From the NCBI GenBank assembly GCA_933207985.1, contig OW240924.1, positions 73,599,550 through 73,663,549 of the forward strand: DNA of 64,000 bases, read 5' to 3'. Below are positions 10,756 to 22,184 of the stretch, piece after piece; position 1 is the stretch's first letter; each line of letters opens with the position of its first letter. The notes under the pieces are model-generated. The model was not told the origin of the DNA. It saw only the letters and a list, made by a program, of their open reading frames with translations, and did not search any database. This stretch comes from Pelobates cultripes (lineage: Eukaryota > Chordata > Amphibia > Anura > Pelobatidae). A program made the translations under genes and the position numbers.

Positions 10756-11606
10756 GCGACACTATGGTTTGCAAGGTGTGGATGGGTACATGATGGAGGT
10801 ATTGGCAAATTCTCTGTCTGGGTTTAACCTTGCCATCTGTTTCCAAGGTGTGTTAAACCACTTGTTTGTTTCTAGACCCCCAATAAAGTATTTAAATTAT
10901 TTTAAATGAAGTATTGCAAAAAACTGTGTGGGCAGTTGTGGTGATTTACTTACTTAAGAAATAGTGGGAGTTAAAATCAGAGCAAGAAATGGAAACAAAC
11001 CATACTTCATTCTAGAACGGCTTGCTACAATTCACACTTTATGGCCTTGATGTAATATTTTTGGATATGTTTTTTTCTAAAGATTTAATATTTTTGGATA
11101 CAACTTTAAAATGGATTCATATATTAAAAAAAGTTTTAATATTTCGATATGTTGATATATGTCTATTTGTATGTATGTATTGTGACAGAGTCAATGGGAG
11201 GGTAATAGAAGGAAGGTATTTAGGACCCAGAATCCTCCATAGCCTGTACTCATTCACCTGCCCAATTAGCAACTGCTGAGGCTTTAATTAGCAGGTCTCA
11301 GAGCAGAAAGGGGAGATACAATCTGTCCTGCAGAGAAGCACCAGAAAAAGTGCTAAAGGTTGGTGATTTATGTAGATTATTACCCTGGTTTAGAAAGGGA
11401 TATTACTTTATGTTTAGTTAGTGCTCGAATTTGAGCTAGGATTTTGTTTGTAGACTTTCTTTTCTGTTTTGCTGCAATTTTGAACAAACTGCTGCATGGA
11501 TTTTAGTGCACGATGTAAATAAACCACACCTTTTTTGCATAAGAGACTGTTGTTCTGTACCTGTTACCCTAGAGGACTGTGTTGCTTTGCTTTGCCCATA
11601 AAGGGG
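10756..11606. other. No recognised feature
   Basis: Unassigned AT-rich sequence. The 85-residue frame at 11022-11279 resembles no family I know and lacks exon-like splice context. Confidence 0.45.
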
Positions 11607-11680
11607 TGTGTGTGAGTATGTGTATGTGTGTGTGTGTGTGTGTATATATGTATGTGTGTGTATATATATATATATATATA
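11607..11680. repeat. (TG)n/(TA)n compound microsatellite
   Basis: GTGTGTGTGAGTATGTGTATG-like sequence passes into TG and then TA dinucleotides. It abuts the dispersed repeat at 11681. Confidence 0.9.
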
Positions 11681-11805
11681 CACACTGCTCAAAACAATAA
11701 AGGGAACACAAAAATAACACATCCTAGATCTGAATGAATTAAATATTCTTCTGAAACTTTGCTCTTTTCGTAGTTGAATGTGCTGACAACAAAATCACAC
11801 AAACA
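11681..11805. repeat. Dispersed DNA repeat starting CACTGCTCAAAACAATAAAG
   Basis: The opening and the GGGAACAC word match a repeat I know from fish and amphibian genomes, probably a DNA transposon end next to TA. Only about 120 bases are present and the class is not certain. Confidence 0.4.
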
Positions 11806-12165
11806 TTAACCTTTCTCCCTCGCAGCACCAGTCTCCGCGCTGCTACCCCGCCTCCATTGCTAAGATCCTCAAGTCTGATGATATCAACCAATAAAATGCT
11901 TTCCGTTTAGGAAAGCACTAGGAGGTTAAGAAAGGGCCCTTTAAAGTAGATCACGTGATAGACATAGCCGAGTTTTACTTTGGAAGAGTTTTACTTTTTA
12001 TGTTGGAGGAAGCACCTCTAGTGGTTGTCAGAGTGACAGTCACTAGAGGCATTTCAACTCTGTAATGCAGAACAGCAATGTATTACATAGCAGGTTTAAA
12101 CAGACATGGTACCTAGGCCACTTCATTGAGATTAAGTGGTATAGGTGCCTATAGTGTACCTTTAA
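11806..12165. mobile_element. T2-like MITE, left end decayed
   Basis: The right end CTATAGTGTACCTTTAA ends at 12165 and is preceded by ACTTCATTGAGATTAAGTGG. The paired GTGGTTGTCAGAGTGACAG / CACTAGAGGC blocks typical of the subfamily are present. The left limit near TTAACC at 11806 is a guess. Confidence 0.55.
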
Positions 12166-13048
12166 CACAAAATGGTTCGTTAGTTGAAGTTTGGGAACAT
12201 TAGTTGGGGTTCTTGCCGCAGCACCATCCCTTTTAGGATGCAGGACTGGAGGGCAGCACAAAGTGGACAGGGTGAGAGGCTTCCAAAGTGCAAAATTTCC
12301 CTTAGTCACTAGTGGAGGTGTTCAGGATGTATAACCAAGGAAAGCCATAATTACCTCTCAACATCCCATAATGTTTTAGTACAAACGATAAATAGGTCCA
12401 AGGGGTCCAGTTTTCTGACCCATCTTCATATAGTTAAAGGACTAAATCTTGGAGCTTCCTACTGATCCTCAGTATCCCCCCCAAAAAATGTTTTTTTTAA
12501 TTCATAACTTTCCCAAGTTGAATGGTAAATCACCACTGGCTTTTAAAATGTGAAAATTCAATTTAAACCCCTGCCGTCCACAACCGTGAGTTTCCTTTCT
12601 TTTTGTGGATGAATGAAGTGCTGGTATTCTGAACATTCTGATATTTCTTCAACGAATAAGCTTTGGGAATGCATTTCAGCTTGTTTCTCGTTTATTAATT
12701 GTCCTACTGGACAACATGATAAATTGACTTTATCAGGTTCTGGAATTCCATAAATGTAATTTAACCAAGTTTGTAAATAAGACATACCAGGGCATTCTGC
12801 ATTTAAAAAAAAAAAAAAAAAATGTATTAGTGTACAAATCCTTTTTATCTGTGGCGAAAAAATTAAATTCCTATTAATCTACACCTAAGCGTATTGATCC
12901 GTTATGTAAATCCCAGACAGATCGATTAATTCGGGCATGGATTATCAAGAATTTGATTAGTTTGTCACAGTTGAAAAGGATTTTTTCACAAGTATAGAAA
13001 ATAACTACTTACAAAATCATAGGCTTATTTGCAAAATAATGTGGGTAG
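12166..13048. other. No recognised feature
   Basis: Unassigned sequence with an A17-18 run near 12804. The 75- and 88-residue frames have no family resemblance. Confidence 0.45.
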
Positions 13049-13290
13049 ACAATATAGACACCCAGACCACTTAATCTCATTGAAGAGGTCTCGGTGCAGT
13101 GTCCTATTCCCACTTAGTCTTGCAATGTAAATCATTGCAGTTTTTTGAGAAACTGCAATAATTGCATCGCAGGACTAAGACTGCCTCTAGTGGCTGTCAA
13201 TCAGGCAGCCGCAAGAAGCGCTTCCTGGTTGCTAACTGACTTTTTGCCTAACTGATGCTGAACATCGTCACTCTCTTACACTAGAGAATG
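13049..13290. mobile_element. T2-like MITE fragment
   Basis: Subfamily blocks CACCCAGACCACTTAATCTC, GAGAAACTGCAATAATTGCA, GCCTCTAGTGGCTGTCAATC and CTTCCTGGTTGCTAACTGAC occur in order. Neither TTAA end survives. Confidence 0.55.
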
Positions 13291-13662
13291 CATCGAAGCA
13301 TATTTTAAGTATTTGGGTGGTTCCTGAGATTTGGCTTTTCTGGTATAAGTACGAAAATGTTAATATCAAAATCCTAAATTTAGAAAATAAACAAAAAAAC
13401 AATTGCTTCTGTATTTAGACATGAGTACTTTTTTCTAGTGTTATGCTTACAGGTCCTGCCATTCCTTCTCTGTTATATTTTCTAGTGTTTTAAAATCAAA
13501 CTTTTAATTAACCTGCAAATCATAGCAAAATACATTTATCTTGCGTGGGCAAGTTCATGGACATATTGCACAAATCATATTGTATTAACTCATTAGCACT
13601 TCTATATTCTCACTTCAAGTACTTTTGTACTCTGCAATCCCCAAGTGCCCATCCTGTGCCGT
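13291..13662. other. No recognised feature
   Basis: AT-rich sequence between two MITEs. I see nothing assignable in it. Confidence 0.4.
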
Positions 13663-14085
13663 TTAAAGGGACACAGTAGGCACTATAACCACTTCTTCTC
13701 ATCAAATTGGTTATTATGCTCAGAGTCCCCTGGCGTTGTCCCTCTGTTCAATGTTAAATTATTTTAATTTAAAACTAAACGAGGTTCCCTGGCTTTCCAT
13801 AATCCTTCCCTCACTGGAGGTGTGGCTAAGGCAGAGATTACCCACCTTCTGCTAACCATACAAATTCATACCTGAACAGGCAATATGATAGGCTGAAAGC
13901 CGTCAGATGCCCAGGTTAGTGCTTCCTTATTAGGCCAAGCTGCACAGGGGGTAAAAGTTGCTGGTATATACCATTAAAAACTGTGTAACTCTAAGTGGAA
14001 GGATGGTGCCAGGGGACTCCACACACTGTAGCCACTTGAATGAGCTTAAGCAGTTAGTGTCAATGCCAGGCAGAAATGGGGCATT
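13663..14085. mobile_element. T2-like MITE of a second subfamily, right end decayed
   Basis: The left end TTAAAGGGACACAGTAGG is clear. The interior differs from the common subfamily (ACTATAACCACTTCTTC, GTTCCCTGGCTTTCC). The mirror block CACTGTAGCCACTTGAATG near 14028 suggests the right end decayed soon after. Confidence 0.5.
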
Positions 14086-15251
14086 TTTCTGGCAAATAAA
14101 AATAAATATTGTTGTGAAAGTGAATAATCGTGTATATAATATTTAGATGAGCAGTATATGGTGACTGATTATTCCAATTAAAACTAATTATGGAGTACAA
14201 TGATAGTTTTTGTTGTTGTTGTTGTTGTTTTTTTGCATACTAAACTATAGTTAGTGGTTATATTTTACTCTATTAATACTTTGTGTCTTTTAGAATTTCC
14301 AGCTTCATTTTCACTGGCATTTCTAAATTTACACTACTAATTACTTACACTTATGCTGTAATCTCAGAAATAATTAGGATTAAACTACAATAGTCCTTTT
14401 ATTATTTTTTTTCTCTATACATTTTTCTTTTTGTCCTTTGCTCTACACTATTAATAGTTTTAGAATTTAATAATAACTTTTGGTTTATTTGCTGATTTTC
14501 AGCGGCAAGCTTTTAAACGAATTTATTAAATGTTATGTTTTAACCAATTGACACCTGTAGGCAAGCGCTTTCCTATTTAATTACTAAAACAACTATAGTT
14601 TCATTCTATTAAAAAGACAATCCAAAAATGATATATTACAGTTTTGGGCTCCAGTGCTCCCTGTAGCTCATGGAAGGTCATTGGTCAGTGGTTTGGGAAT
14701 TGTTTTAATTTTTTATTTTTTTTACTTCATGTGTTACTTGTTTAATGGTTACAGCAATGTGTTCACAGCTGATACTGTGTACACCCATCAGAACCCTGAA
14801 CATCTTTAGCAATGTTACAAGTAGGTCTTTCTTTACTCTATGTATGAAAGTGTGTGTGTGTTTGTGTGAAATCTATTTTATTTTATTTTGAGTTTATATT
14901 ATAAAGTACAAGAGAGACCATTTCGTACAATTCTAGTGTCGCCCCATTCACCATGCGCTCCTGGAAGCCTATTGCTATATACTTAATGATGGAGAACACA
15001 TGAAAAGTGCTTCCCTGTGGCATGTAGCATTCAAATGCTGCAGGTAGGAAAGGAGATGCACTTTTCCTATGATGCCCATCAACACACAAGTGGTATGTCC
15101 TAGAAATTTGGTGGATGTGGCAAGACTAGTGCTATCTTCAAATTCTTATTTGCTGACAGATCTAGCCACCTTGTATAGCAAGGGAACTGTATGGTTTACA
15201 GTAGACAAGTAGGGCATTGAGGGCATATCAATAGATTACAGGGTTATTTAC
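14086..15251. other. Unassigned AT-rich sequence with (GTT)n
   Basis: Holds a short (GTT)n run at about 14207-14230 and a TG run near 14850. The 68-residue minus frame at 14883-15089 resembles nothing I know. Confidence 0.4.
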
Positions 15252-15350
15252 TTAAAGGGACACTATAGGGTCAGGAACACAAACATGTATTCCTGACCCT
15301 ATAGTGCTAAACCCACCATTTAGGTGGCTTGCCCCCTCTTATCTCTCCCC
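15252..15350. mobile_element. Left end of a T2-like MITE
   Basis: TTAAAGGGACACTATAGGG at 15252 is followed by a small foldback: GGTCAGGAACAC, ACATGTATT, then CCTGACCCTATAGTG. No right end is found downstream, so the copy is truncated. Confidence 0.6.
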
Positions 15351-15844
15351 AAAAATTATCACAGTGGAAATCTGCAAATCGACTGTCGTGGTTGTAGTCC
15401 AGATTGGCATAATTTGGTGAAACAACCTGATTGGCAATTCTTAGACAAATCTGATTGGGATTTGGTTATTTCATCTGAATGAGCATATCTCATTTCGCAC
15501 AATGCAGTGTCTGGTTTAAGAGTAATAACTGTGAGGTACGACTTTTGTATAAACTATAGGATGCATATATATTTACCAAATACCAGATCTACCTCCAAGG
15601 GAACCCAGACTATCAATTCACTGGCAATTTGAGCAGTGAGCAGGGAAATAATTAAAACCTCTCATTAGTGTGAGGGTAAATTACCGAATAATGAAGTTAC
15701 AGTACTATAATAGATTCTGAATATATAAAATTTAAATTTTTCCCTCATATTCCAATAATCCTCTCATGTTAGTTCCATGTAATCCCTGTATATACTGTTC
15801 CATAGTATCCCTATATTATCCCTGTCATACATGTTGCTGTATTA
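15351..15844. other. No recognised feature
   Basis: Unassigned sequence between a MITE end and the dispersed repeat at 15845. Confidence 0.4.
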
Positions 15845-16060
15845 CTACATCCTCCAAGTGTCCCTATTTAGAAGGGACAGTCCCAATTTTGGGCCCAAAT
15901 CACTCTGTCCCTCTTTTCTTGGAGCTCCATATTGCTGGTGTATCTGAGTGTATAACAGAGCTCCACAGCAATAATACTCCCAGTAATGTGTCCTTAAATT
16001 GCAATAAATGTTTTTATAAATCAGTCTGTTGGTCTAAATTACATTTTATAAGCATAAATT
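15845..16060. repeat. Dispersed repeat with TGTCCCT...AGGGACAGTCCC blocks
   Basis: Contains CAAGTGTCCCTATTTAGAAG, GGGACAGTCCCAATTTTGGG and a GGAGCTCCATATTGCTGG block mirrored by CAGAGCTCCACAGCAATAA. Sequence near 39820-39910 shares the GGGACAGTCACAATTTTCGG-type block and is a diverged relative. No coding is seen. Confidence 0.4.
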
Positions 16061-16064
16061 GTTA

Positions 16065-16381
16065 TTAAAGGGACACTGTAGCCTCAATGAAGTGGTCTCA
16101 GTGCCAGGTCCCTCAGGTTTTAACCTGAGAAATGCTTTCCTATGGACTGTTTGAATGCGCTTGCGGCTCTTGCTGCGCATTCGCATTCCGCTCCACTCAG
16201 GAGCTGACGGTGGGGGAGGAGAGGTCACCAGCGCTGAGGGAGCCTGGCGCTGGGTAATGGCTGAAGGGACTTTAACCCCTTCAGTGCCAAGGGAGGGGGG
16301 CCCTGAGGGTGGGGGGGTCCCAAGGATGAAATAGTGTCAGGAAAATTAGTTTGTTTTCCTGACACTATAGTGATCCTTTAA
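16065..16381. mobile_element. T2-like MITE, 317 bp, both ends present
   Basis: TTAAAGGGACACTGTAG at 16065 mirrors CTATAGTGATCCTTTAA ending at 16381. It is a shortened relative of the copy at 10307-10755: the CTCAATGAAGTGGTCT, GGTCACCAGCGCTGAGGGAG and TTAGTTTGTTTTCCTG blocks are shared, but the middle is deleted. Confidence 0.85.
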
Positions 16382-16557
16382 TAAATCACCTACAATTTCT
16401 CAGGATAGCCCTACCTTACCACCCCCCCAAAAAATAAAAAAAAATTGCAGATGTGTTACTATGACATTGCCTCTTTGGACATGCGTGCGTACACACACAC
16501 ACTCACACTGATCCAAACATACATAGAACCCTTTGTGCCACACTCTTACATTTCCTG

Positions 16558-17025
16558 TTCAGCTTGTAGGGCTAGGAATACAAAGTTGTATTCCTGGCAC
16601 TTTAGCACCTTATTGTGCCCCCTCCCATGGCGCTGAAAGGGTTAAAAACACTATTGTCACTTACCTGATTCTAGCTGGGTCAGGCTCTCCTTCCGCTTCT
16701 CCTTCACCAATGTCAGTCCGGGGATGGGGCCTAATGCGCATTTGCACCAAGCACGGCTAACACATTAGGACAATGCAATATGAAAGCATTGAATCAATTC
16801 TTCCACGTGGGGCATTAGCGGACACTGGATGACCTCATACAGAGAGTGAACACATCCAGCGACAGGCAACCAAAAGTCGCTTAACCTTCAGGAAGTGCCT
16901 CTAGTGGCTGTTTATTAGACAGACACTAGAGATGGAGTTAACACTGCAATATAATTATTGCAGTATCTCAATAACTACAATAATTACAATTGCAAGTTTA
17001 AATGGACAGGGACACTGCACCCAGG
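16558..17025. mobile_element. T2-like MITE fragment, both tips lost
   Basis: Blocks AGGAATACAAAGTTGTATTC, ATGAAAGCATTGAATCAATT, CACATCCAGCGACAGG, GTGCCTCTAGTGGCTG and GACAGGGACACTGCACCC occur in subfamily order. The TTAA tips are missing. Confidence 0.6.
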
Positions 17026-18781
17026 AAAAGAGCAATATCATCACCAGATGCACCACCACCACCACCACCAAGATGAGACTTTGTTGATTCTACTTCGGAA
17101 CTTTGCTCTACCTCTTCAGTAAAGATTGTCTCTGATGGCACAGACACACTAGACTTTGCGGATCTCTCCCTTATTTGCTTCTTAGAGTAATAGAAGAACA
17201 GTAGGAATGGAAACATTGGTTTACCAACCCATCGTTTTGTCCATAAAACACAGAAGGCATATCTCTTGAAGTTGCTTTGGTAGAGGGAGCTTCTTCTTGG
17301 GAGGGGAATCAGAAGACAACCTCTTTGTACATGACGGGTGCTGCTTTCTTCTCTGACTCCCTACCATGCTGCTGTTTTTATTTTATTTTCTTAAGGTGGA
17401 TTAGTATGAGCATAGGCAGTGCCAGTTTTGCTAATCCTGTAGCTAAATGTGCTCTCTGTCTGCATTTGGGGAAACCCTTCATGCTTTACAAACACGGTGT
17501 TACTACTTGTGGGCCAAGCTATAGCGGCTGATGCAACTACAGATTCTACTGCTATTGTAGACTTCCAATCACCAATTACAGCCTTAAACGGCATACAAGA
17601 AAAACATGCTTTCTGGGTGGTGAATTCGACATTAATGGACATTCTAGTCATACTATCCTGAGGCTACTTATAGAGGTGATACTGGTGGTGGCGGCAGTGG
17701 CCGAGGTGTGGGCAGTGCTCATGGCAAAGGAAGAGGTATTAACACGCTGAGAGTACATGTCACTACTGCTGATGGTGGATTGGGGAACACAACGTCTACC
17801 CTCCTGCAAGTTTTTAGGACGTACTATTGATGGTGGATGGTTTGTTTCCATTATTAATAAAAATGAGGATACAAACGTGTATTGTGTAAACACACAACTT
17901 TACGAAGTGAAAATAATGTTTGTGTTTTGGATTCACTACTACTGTAATGTAATTGTGTTTGCACAGTTAAAGGGAAAAAAAGGCATTTAAAACTGATTAT
18001 TTAATGATGCTGAATCCGGCCTGCCACACACTGTATTGCAATTTGAAATGCACACAAGCAGTGGCACTGAAGCAGTGGCAACTGCAAACCAAATAAACAA
18101 TCTCTCTCACAACAACTAAAAAAGGCTTTTATCTTTAATGATGCTCTACTTTGCCTGCTGCAATACTGCTGAACACTCCAGAAAAAAATAATTTTGAAAA
18201 CAAGACAGCCGCGCTCAGTGGAGACAAGGTTCACTTGTGCAATAAACTGCCACAAAGTGTGTTGCAATTTGCAAAGCACAGGCAATGGCATGGAAGCACA
18301 CTACAAATCAAATAATGTCTCTCGGAAGAAATCAAAGTGAAATCAATAAAATAATTCTAAATAAATGAATCAAAAATGGTGTAAGTGGCATTAGCATTTG
18401 CTTGGCACAGCAGTAACCTAACCATTTATTGTTACTACTTTTTTCTCTATTGTTTACTTATCACTTAATTTGTGACTAAAATAAACATTTAGTGGTTTTC
18501 CTCTAACCATCTTTTGTTTTCCACTTAATTCCTTGACTGGACAGGAGATGCAGAACTCCTGTCCATCATAACAAAATAAGCAGCGTATTTGCCACTGCCC
18601 CCGTTTTCTCCCCCCCAAACATCATCTTCTCTATCCCGTCCCTCTTTTTCTTGCATCACAGACAGAACTCTGAACTACAAAACTGTCAAGGTATACCTCA
18701 AATGAAAACCTAAGACACAGGGCATTCTATACTTAAGAGAGAAAACATATTCTTGGTTTCCTATAATGGGGGAAAGGGCTG
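17026..18781. other. Unassigned region with (CAC)n and an imperfect duplication
   Basis: A (CAC)n run lies at 17051-17069; its poly-Gly frame on the minus strand is an artefact. Frames at 17277-17990 are open but match no family I can name. At about 18012-18110 and 18246-18340 an imperfect direct duplication shares CTGCCACA...TGTATTGCAATTTG-type and CAAATAA...TCTCTC-type blocks, about 235 bases apart. Confidence 0.4.
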
Positions 18782-18965
18782 TTAAATGGACACTATAGGC
18801 ACCCAGACTTCATCACAACTAAATGGTGCCAGGTCCCCCTCCTTTTAACTCGGCAGCTGAATGGCAATGTTTTCATTGCAATGTTTAAATGCCTCTAGTC
18901 TAGTGACTGTCACTCAGCCGCTAGAGGCACTTCCAATGAAATATCAGTGTATTACTCTATTTCTA
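18782..18965. mobile_element. Left part of a T2-like MITE
   Basis: TTAAATGGACACTATAGGC at 18782 is followed by CACCCAGACTTCATC and by the GTCACTCAGCCGCTAGAGGC block. The right half is missing. Confidence 0.55.
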
Positions 18966-20529
18966 TAAGATGGTTTCTGAGAGACTATAGTTATGCAATT
19001 TAAGCATTTACTAGGGTGAGTAGTGCTGCGGAAGTCCGTATAAACATTGTGCTCACTCATGCAAGTTAATGAAATATCCATGGCAGGCATGCCATGATAA
19101 ATAAATATAAATAAAGCTACAGAGAATTTTAGAAGAATAAAAGCACACCAAATCGTTAATTTTCAGTTAGCTGTTGTGCAGTACAAAAATCCAATAATGC
19201 CCGATCTACTTTTAGTAGTCGATGTGACATTTACAAATTGCACCACTAGATGGCAGAACCACACAAGTCTATTTATTTTACTTCCAAACCGTCTAACTGA
19301 AGAGAATTTGACTTTTTGGGGCACATTCACTAAAGTGTCATTACTATTATCTGTTGTTAGCAGCCACTCATTTGAATAACCGTTGAGATTCGTTAATGGC
19401 TATTACACTTTAAAGACTACGCTTTTTCTTTTTTTGCAGACAAGGCAAGCCAATTTTAGGGCTCCTTAAGTACCAGAAGGGTTAATGGCCCATTATTTTA
19501 AAACGTGAGAGCTTGTCTCTACAACAGTACATTTGGTGGGTGATTGCCAACAAGATCTGTTTTTTGACCTCCTGGCTTTCTCACCAATTTTTTTTTTTTC
19601 TTCAATATAATGTGACTACAATACGTAAAAAGGGACATGCCTTTTTTTCTCACTGCCAACTACTGTTTTCTCAAGCAGCTCCAGACTACGGAATATCGGA
19701 CACGTTTATAAAAGCAATTGCAACTTATGTCCAGATTTACAATGTCAAATCAAGGTTCTTACTATACTGCTGAGCCATCAACACCAGGCCTTGTGAGGCA
19801 CTGCATATTTCTCAAGCTGTGCAAAATGCTTGAAAACAGCTTATGGGTTTTCTAAACCAAAAAGTGGGCACTTACCCATATCCATAATCTTTCGCATCTT
19901 ATGTGTAACTCGTTACACTCAATGAGAACTTTGAAGTGTTGAATGAATTCTAATGTTTTTTTTCTTTCTTATAAATCACACCGTGTTACAAATTCAAAAA
20001 AATTCAGGATTTACAGCAGACATTTAACTAGGCAGGAGTGGACCTAAAAACAAAAACAATGATGGATGTAAAATGTATCCACATCAAAATATAGACGCAT
20101 TCTTGCAAAACATGCCCTGCTTCTGCGTGTACCAAATGCATGGTATTTCATGTATTCTTAAAAGTACATAACCCTCTCCTGCTAAATCACCTCTGAAAGA
20201 GTTTTATTTGATAATTTAACCGTATAGCTAACGTTCTGTGTATTTATTTCTAAAGAACCTCTAGAATCCATCATAGTTACATATTATACATATTAGTATA
20301 GGTAGAAAACTGTCCCAGTCTTCAGATCTATGTATCGGTTGTTAATCCAAAAGAAGGCGTGATGATACCAACCTGAACCTTTGTTCTAGTAGTGATGATT
20401 CTTGGATCAATTTAGCTAGTACCACCAATAGGTTGTTAAACAATTAGATGGTTCCACAATGTTCTGACATGGATACATGTTCCCAACAAGAACTGTTGTA
20501 ATCTGGCACTGTACACTGTGGTTACAGAC
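18966..20529. other. Unassigned sequence; holds a CTCF-like site
   Basis: No repeat ends or convincing exons are seen. The 67- and 86-residue frames at 19176-19773 lack recognisable homology. A CTCF-consensus word lies at 19243-19256. Confidence 0.4.
19243..19256 (+). promoter_or_regulatory. CTCF-consensus site
   Basis: CCACTAGATGGCAG matches the 14-base CTCF core (CCASYAGRKGGCRS) at every position. It lies outside any recognised repeat. Whether it is bound cannot be told from sequence. Confidence 0.45.
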
Positions 20530-21176
20530 AGTAAAAGGCTGCGCACATTAGATAGAGTCCAATAAAAGAAAAAATAGAGAAAAAGTCCAACTGGTATATT
20601 CTTACAGGTGTCCTTGGTTGGTGGGGTCTTCTATTTATATGGTGGTTTCACTCGTTATGAAAAATAAAAAGAGGAAAAACAGGACATCCAATGGTATAGT
20701 ATGTAAAATTTAGGTATAGACGTAAAATAAATAGTATAAAACTCACATTTATCAGAGCTAATGTCCAGCTCTGGAGTAAAGCGCGTACAGCGGTTTGATC
20801 CCCGCTTATGGGATATGGGCAGGTTCTCCTCCGTGAATGGTATCCAATTCTCCGGATAAAATAAACAGCCAATAGTGCTCACTGTATGGCAAATAATAAT
20901 TAAATAATAAATGTACTTACAAAGAAAGAGCAGACCCACTGCTCTTTGATGATAGCTTGGGTGGATTGATCCCCACCTACGGATTTCTTTGGGTACAGGA
21001 AACTTCCAGGAATTTTTTAGGTTTCTTTTAAAACCATAAAAAAATTTTAAATAACAATAAAAAGGCCAGGGTAAAAAAAGGAATCATATGTGTCTATAGA
21101 AAAGATAATTGGCACAAACAAATGACCAAAAATACTTTAATATATATAAAAAACACAATTTAAATATAGTTTACAT

Positions 21177-21366
21177 ATAGTTTATAGTAATACAACTTCA
21201 TTAAGACAAATATAAATATAAAACGAGGGTAAAAAAGTATACTTTAGGGTAATTTCAAAAAATCACGTGACCGGCGGTTATTTTGAAATTACCCTAAAGT
21301 ATACTTTTTTACCCTCGTTTTATATTTATATTTGTCTTAATGAAGTTGTATTACTATAAACTATAT
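21177..21366. repeat. Inner hairpin of the Penelope-like palindrome
   Basis: Arms of about 84 bases, including AAAGTATACTTT and the GTAAAAAAGTATAC / GTATACTTTTTTAC pair, mirror each other around AATCACGTGACCGGCGGTTA (21261-21280). The loop carries a CACGTG E-box word. Confidence 0.9.
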
Positions 21367-21498
21367 GTAGAATAAGTTATTTTGTATTTTAAAGTCGTAC
21401 AAATGTTCTTAATTCTGATTGGTCAAACAAAGTTTTGGCGCCAAAATTCAAACAATTATGTTCCTATATAACATCTATGTGCCAGGTAAATCATGTTA

Positions 21499-21541
21499 TT
21501 CCATTTGATAAAGTCCTTTTGTGACGAAACGCGTTATGGAA
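21499..21541 (+). ncRNA. Hammerhead ribozyme motif, type I layout, U3/A8 core pair
   Basis: Helix I is TTCCAT (21499-21504) with ATGGAA (21536-21541), six perfect pairs. The core is TTGATAA (21505-21511). Helix II is GTCC/GTGAC-like around TTTT (21512-21525). GAAAC follows at 21526-21530, then GC and the GTT cleavage-type triplet (21533-21535). Helix III is the self-complementary ACGCGT, as in dimer-acting PLE hammerheads. Against CUGAUGA, C3 and G8 are replaced by U and A, a compensated change of the C3-G8 pair. It is the best helix I in the window. Activity is untested. Confidence 0.6.
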
Positions 21542-22184
21542 ATTTAAATTGTGTTTTTTATATATATTAAAGTATTTTTGGTCATTTGTTTGTGCCAATT
21601 ATCTTTTCTATAGACACATATGATTCCTTTTTTTACCCTGGCCTTTTTATTGTTATTTAAAATTTTTTTATGGTTTTAAAAGAAACCTAAAAAATTCCTG
21701 GAAGTTTCCTGTACCCAAAGAAATCCGTAGGTGGGGATCAATCCACCCAAGCTATCATCAAAGAGCAGTGGGTCTGCTCTTTCTTTGTAAGTACATTTCT
21801 TTTATTATTTAATTATTATTTGCCATACAGTGAGCACTATTGGCTGTTTATTTTATCCGGAGAATTGGATACCATTCACGGAGGAGAACCTGCCCATATC
21901 CCATAAGCGGGGATCAAACCGCTGTACGCGCTTTACTCCAGAGCTGGACATTAGCTCTGGTAAATGTGAGTTTTATACTATTTATTTTACGTCTATACCT
22001 AAATTTTACATACTATACCATTGGATGTCCTGTTTTTCCTCTTTTTATTTTTCATAACGAGTGAAACCACCATATAAATAGAAGACCCCACCAACCAAGG
22101 ACACCTGTAAGAATATACCAGTTGGACTTTTTCTCTATTTTTTCTTTTATTGGACTCTATCTAATGTGCGCAGCCTTTTACTGT

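Larger units (their letters stand above)
20530..22184. mobile_element. Penelope-like element copy forming a 1.65 kb nested palindrome
   Basis: The outer arms 20530-21163 and 21540-22184 are near-identical inverted copies. The few differences I see are a few-base insertion near 21798 and an A/G change in the TAGCTCTGRTAAATG word. Inside them a second hairpin, 21177-21260 against 21282-21366, surrounds a 21-base loop. The unpaired spacer 21367-21539 leads into a hammerhead motif. The inverted layout and the ribozyme fit Penelope-like terminal repeats, which often occur as inverted partial copies. Parts of the right arm (GAGAATTGGA, CGGGGATCAAACC-type) match the repeat at 30.55-30.83 kb. The 74-94 residue frames in both arms are mirror shadows. 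Confidence 0.6.

Noticed and set aside
16998..17216. 72-residue minus frame with a poly-Gly run
   Set aside because: The Gly run is the (CAC)n microsatellite, and the remainder matches nothing I know.
17277..17893. Possible hAT or BED-finger coding
   Set aside because: A CALC and Lys/His pattern is suggestive in one frame, but no ordered transposase motifs follow.
20648..22064. Paired 74-94 residue frames with matching peptides on opposite strands
   Set aside because: They are the same palindrome arm read twice; the peptide lacks RT or GIY-YIG motifs.
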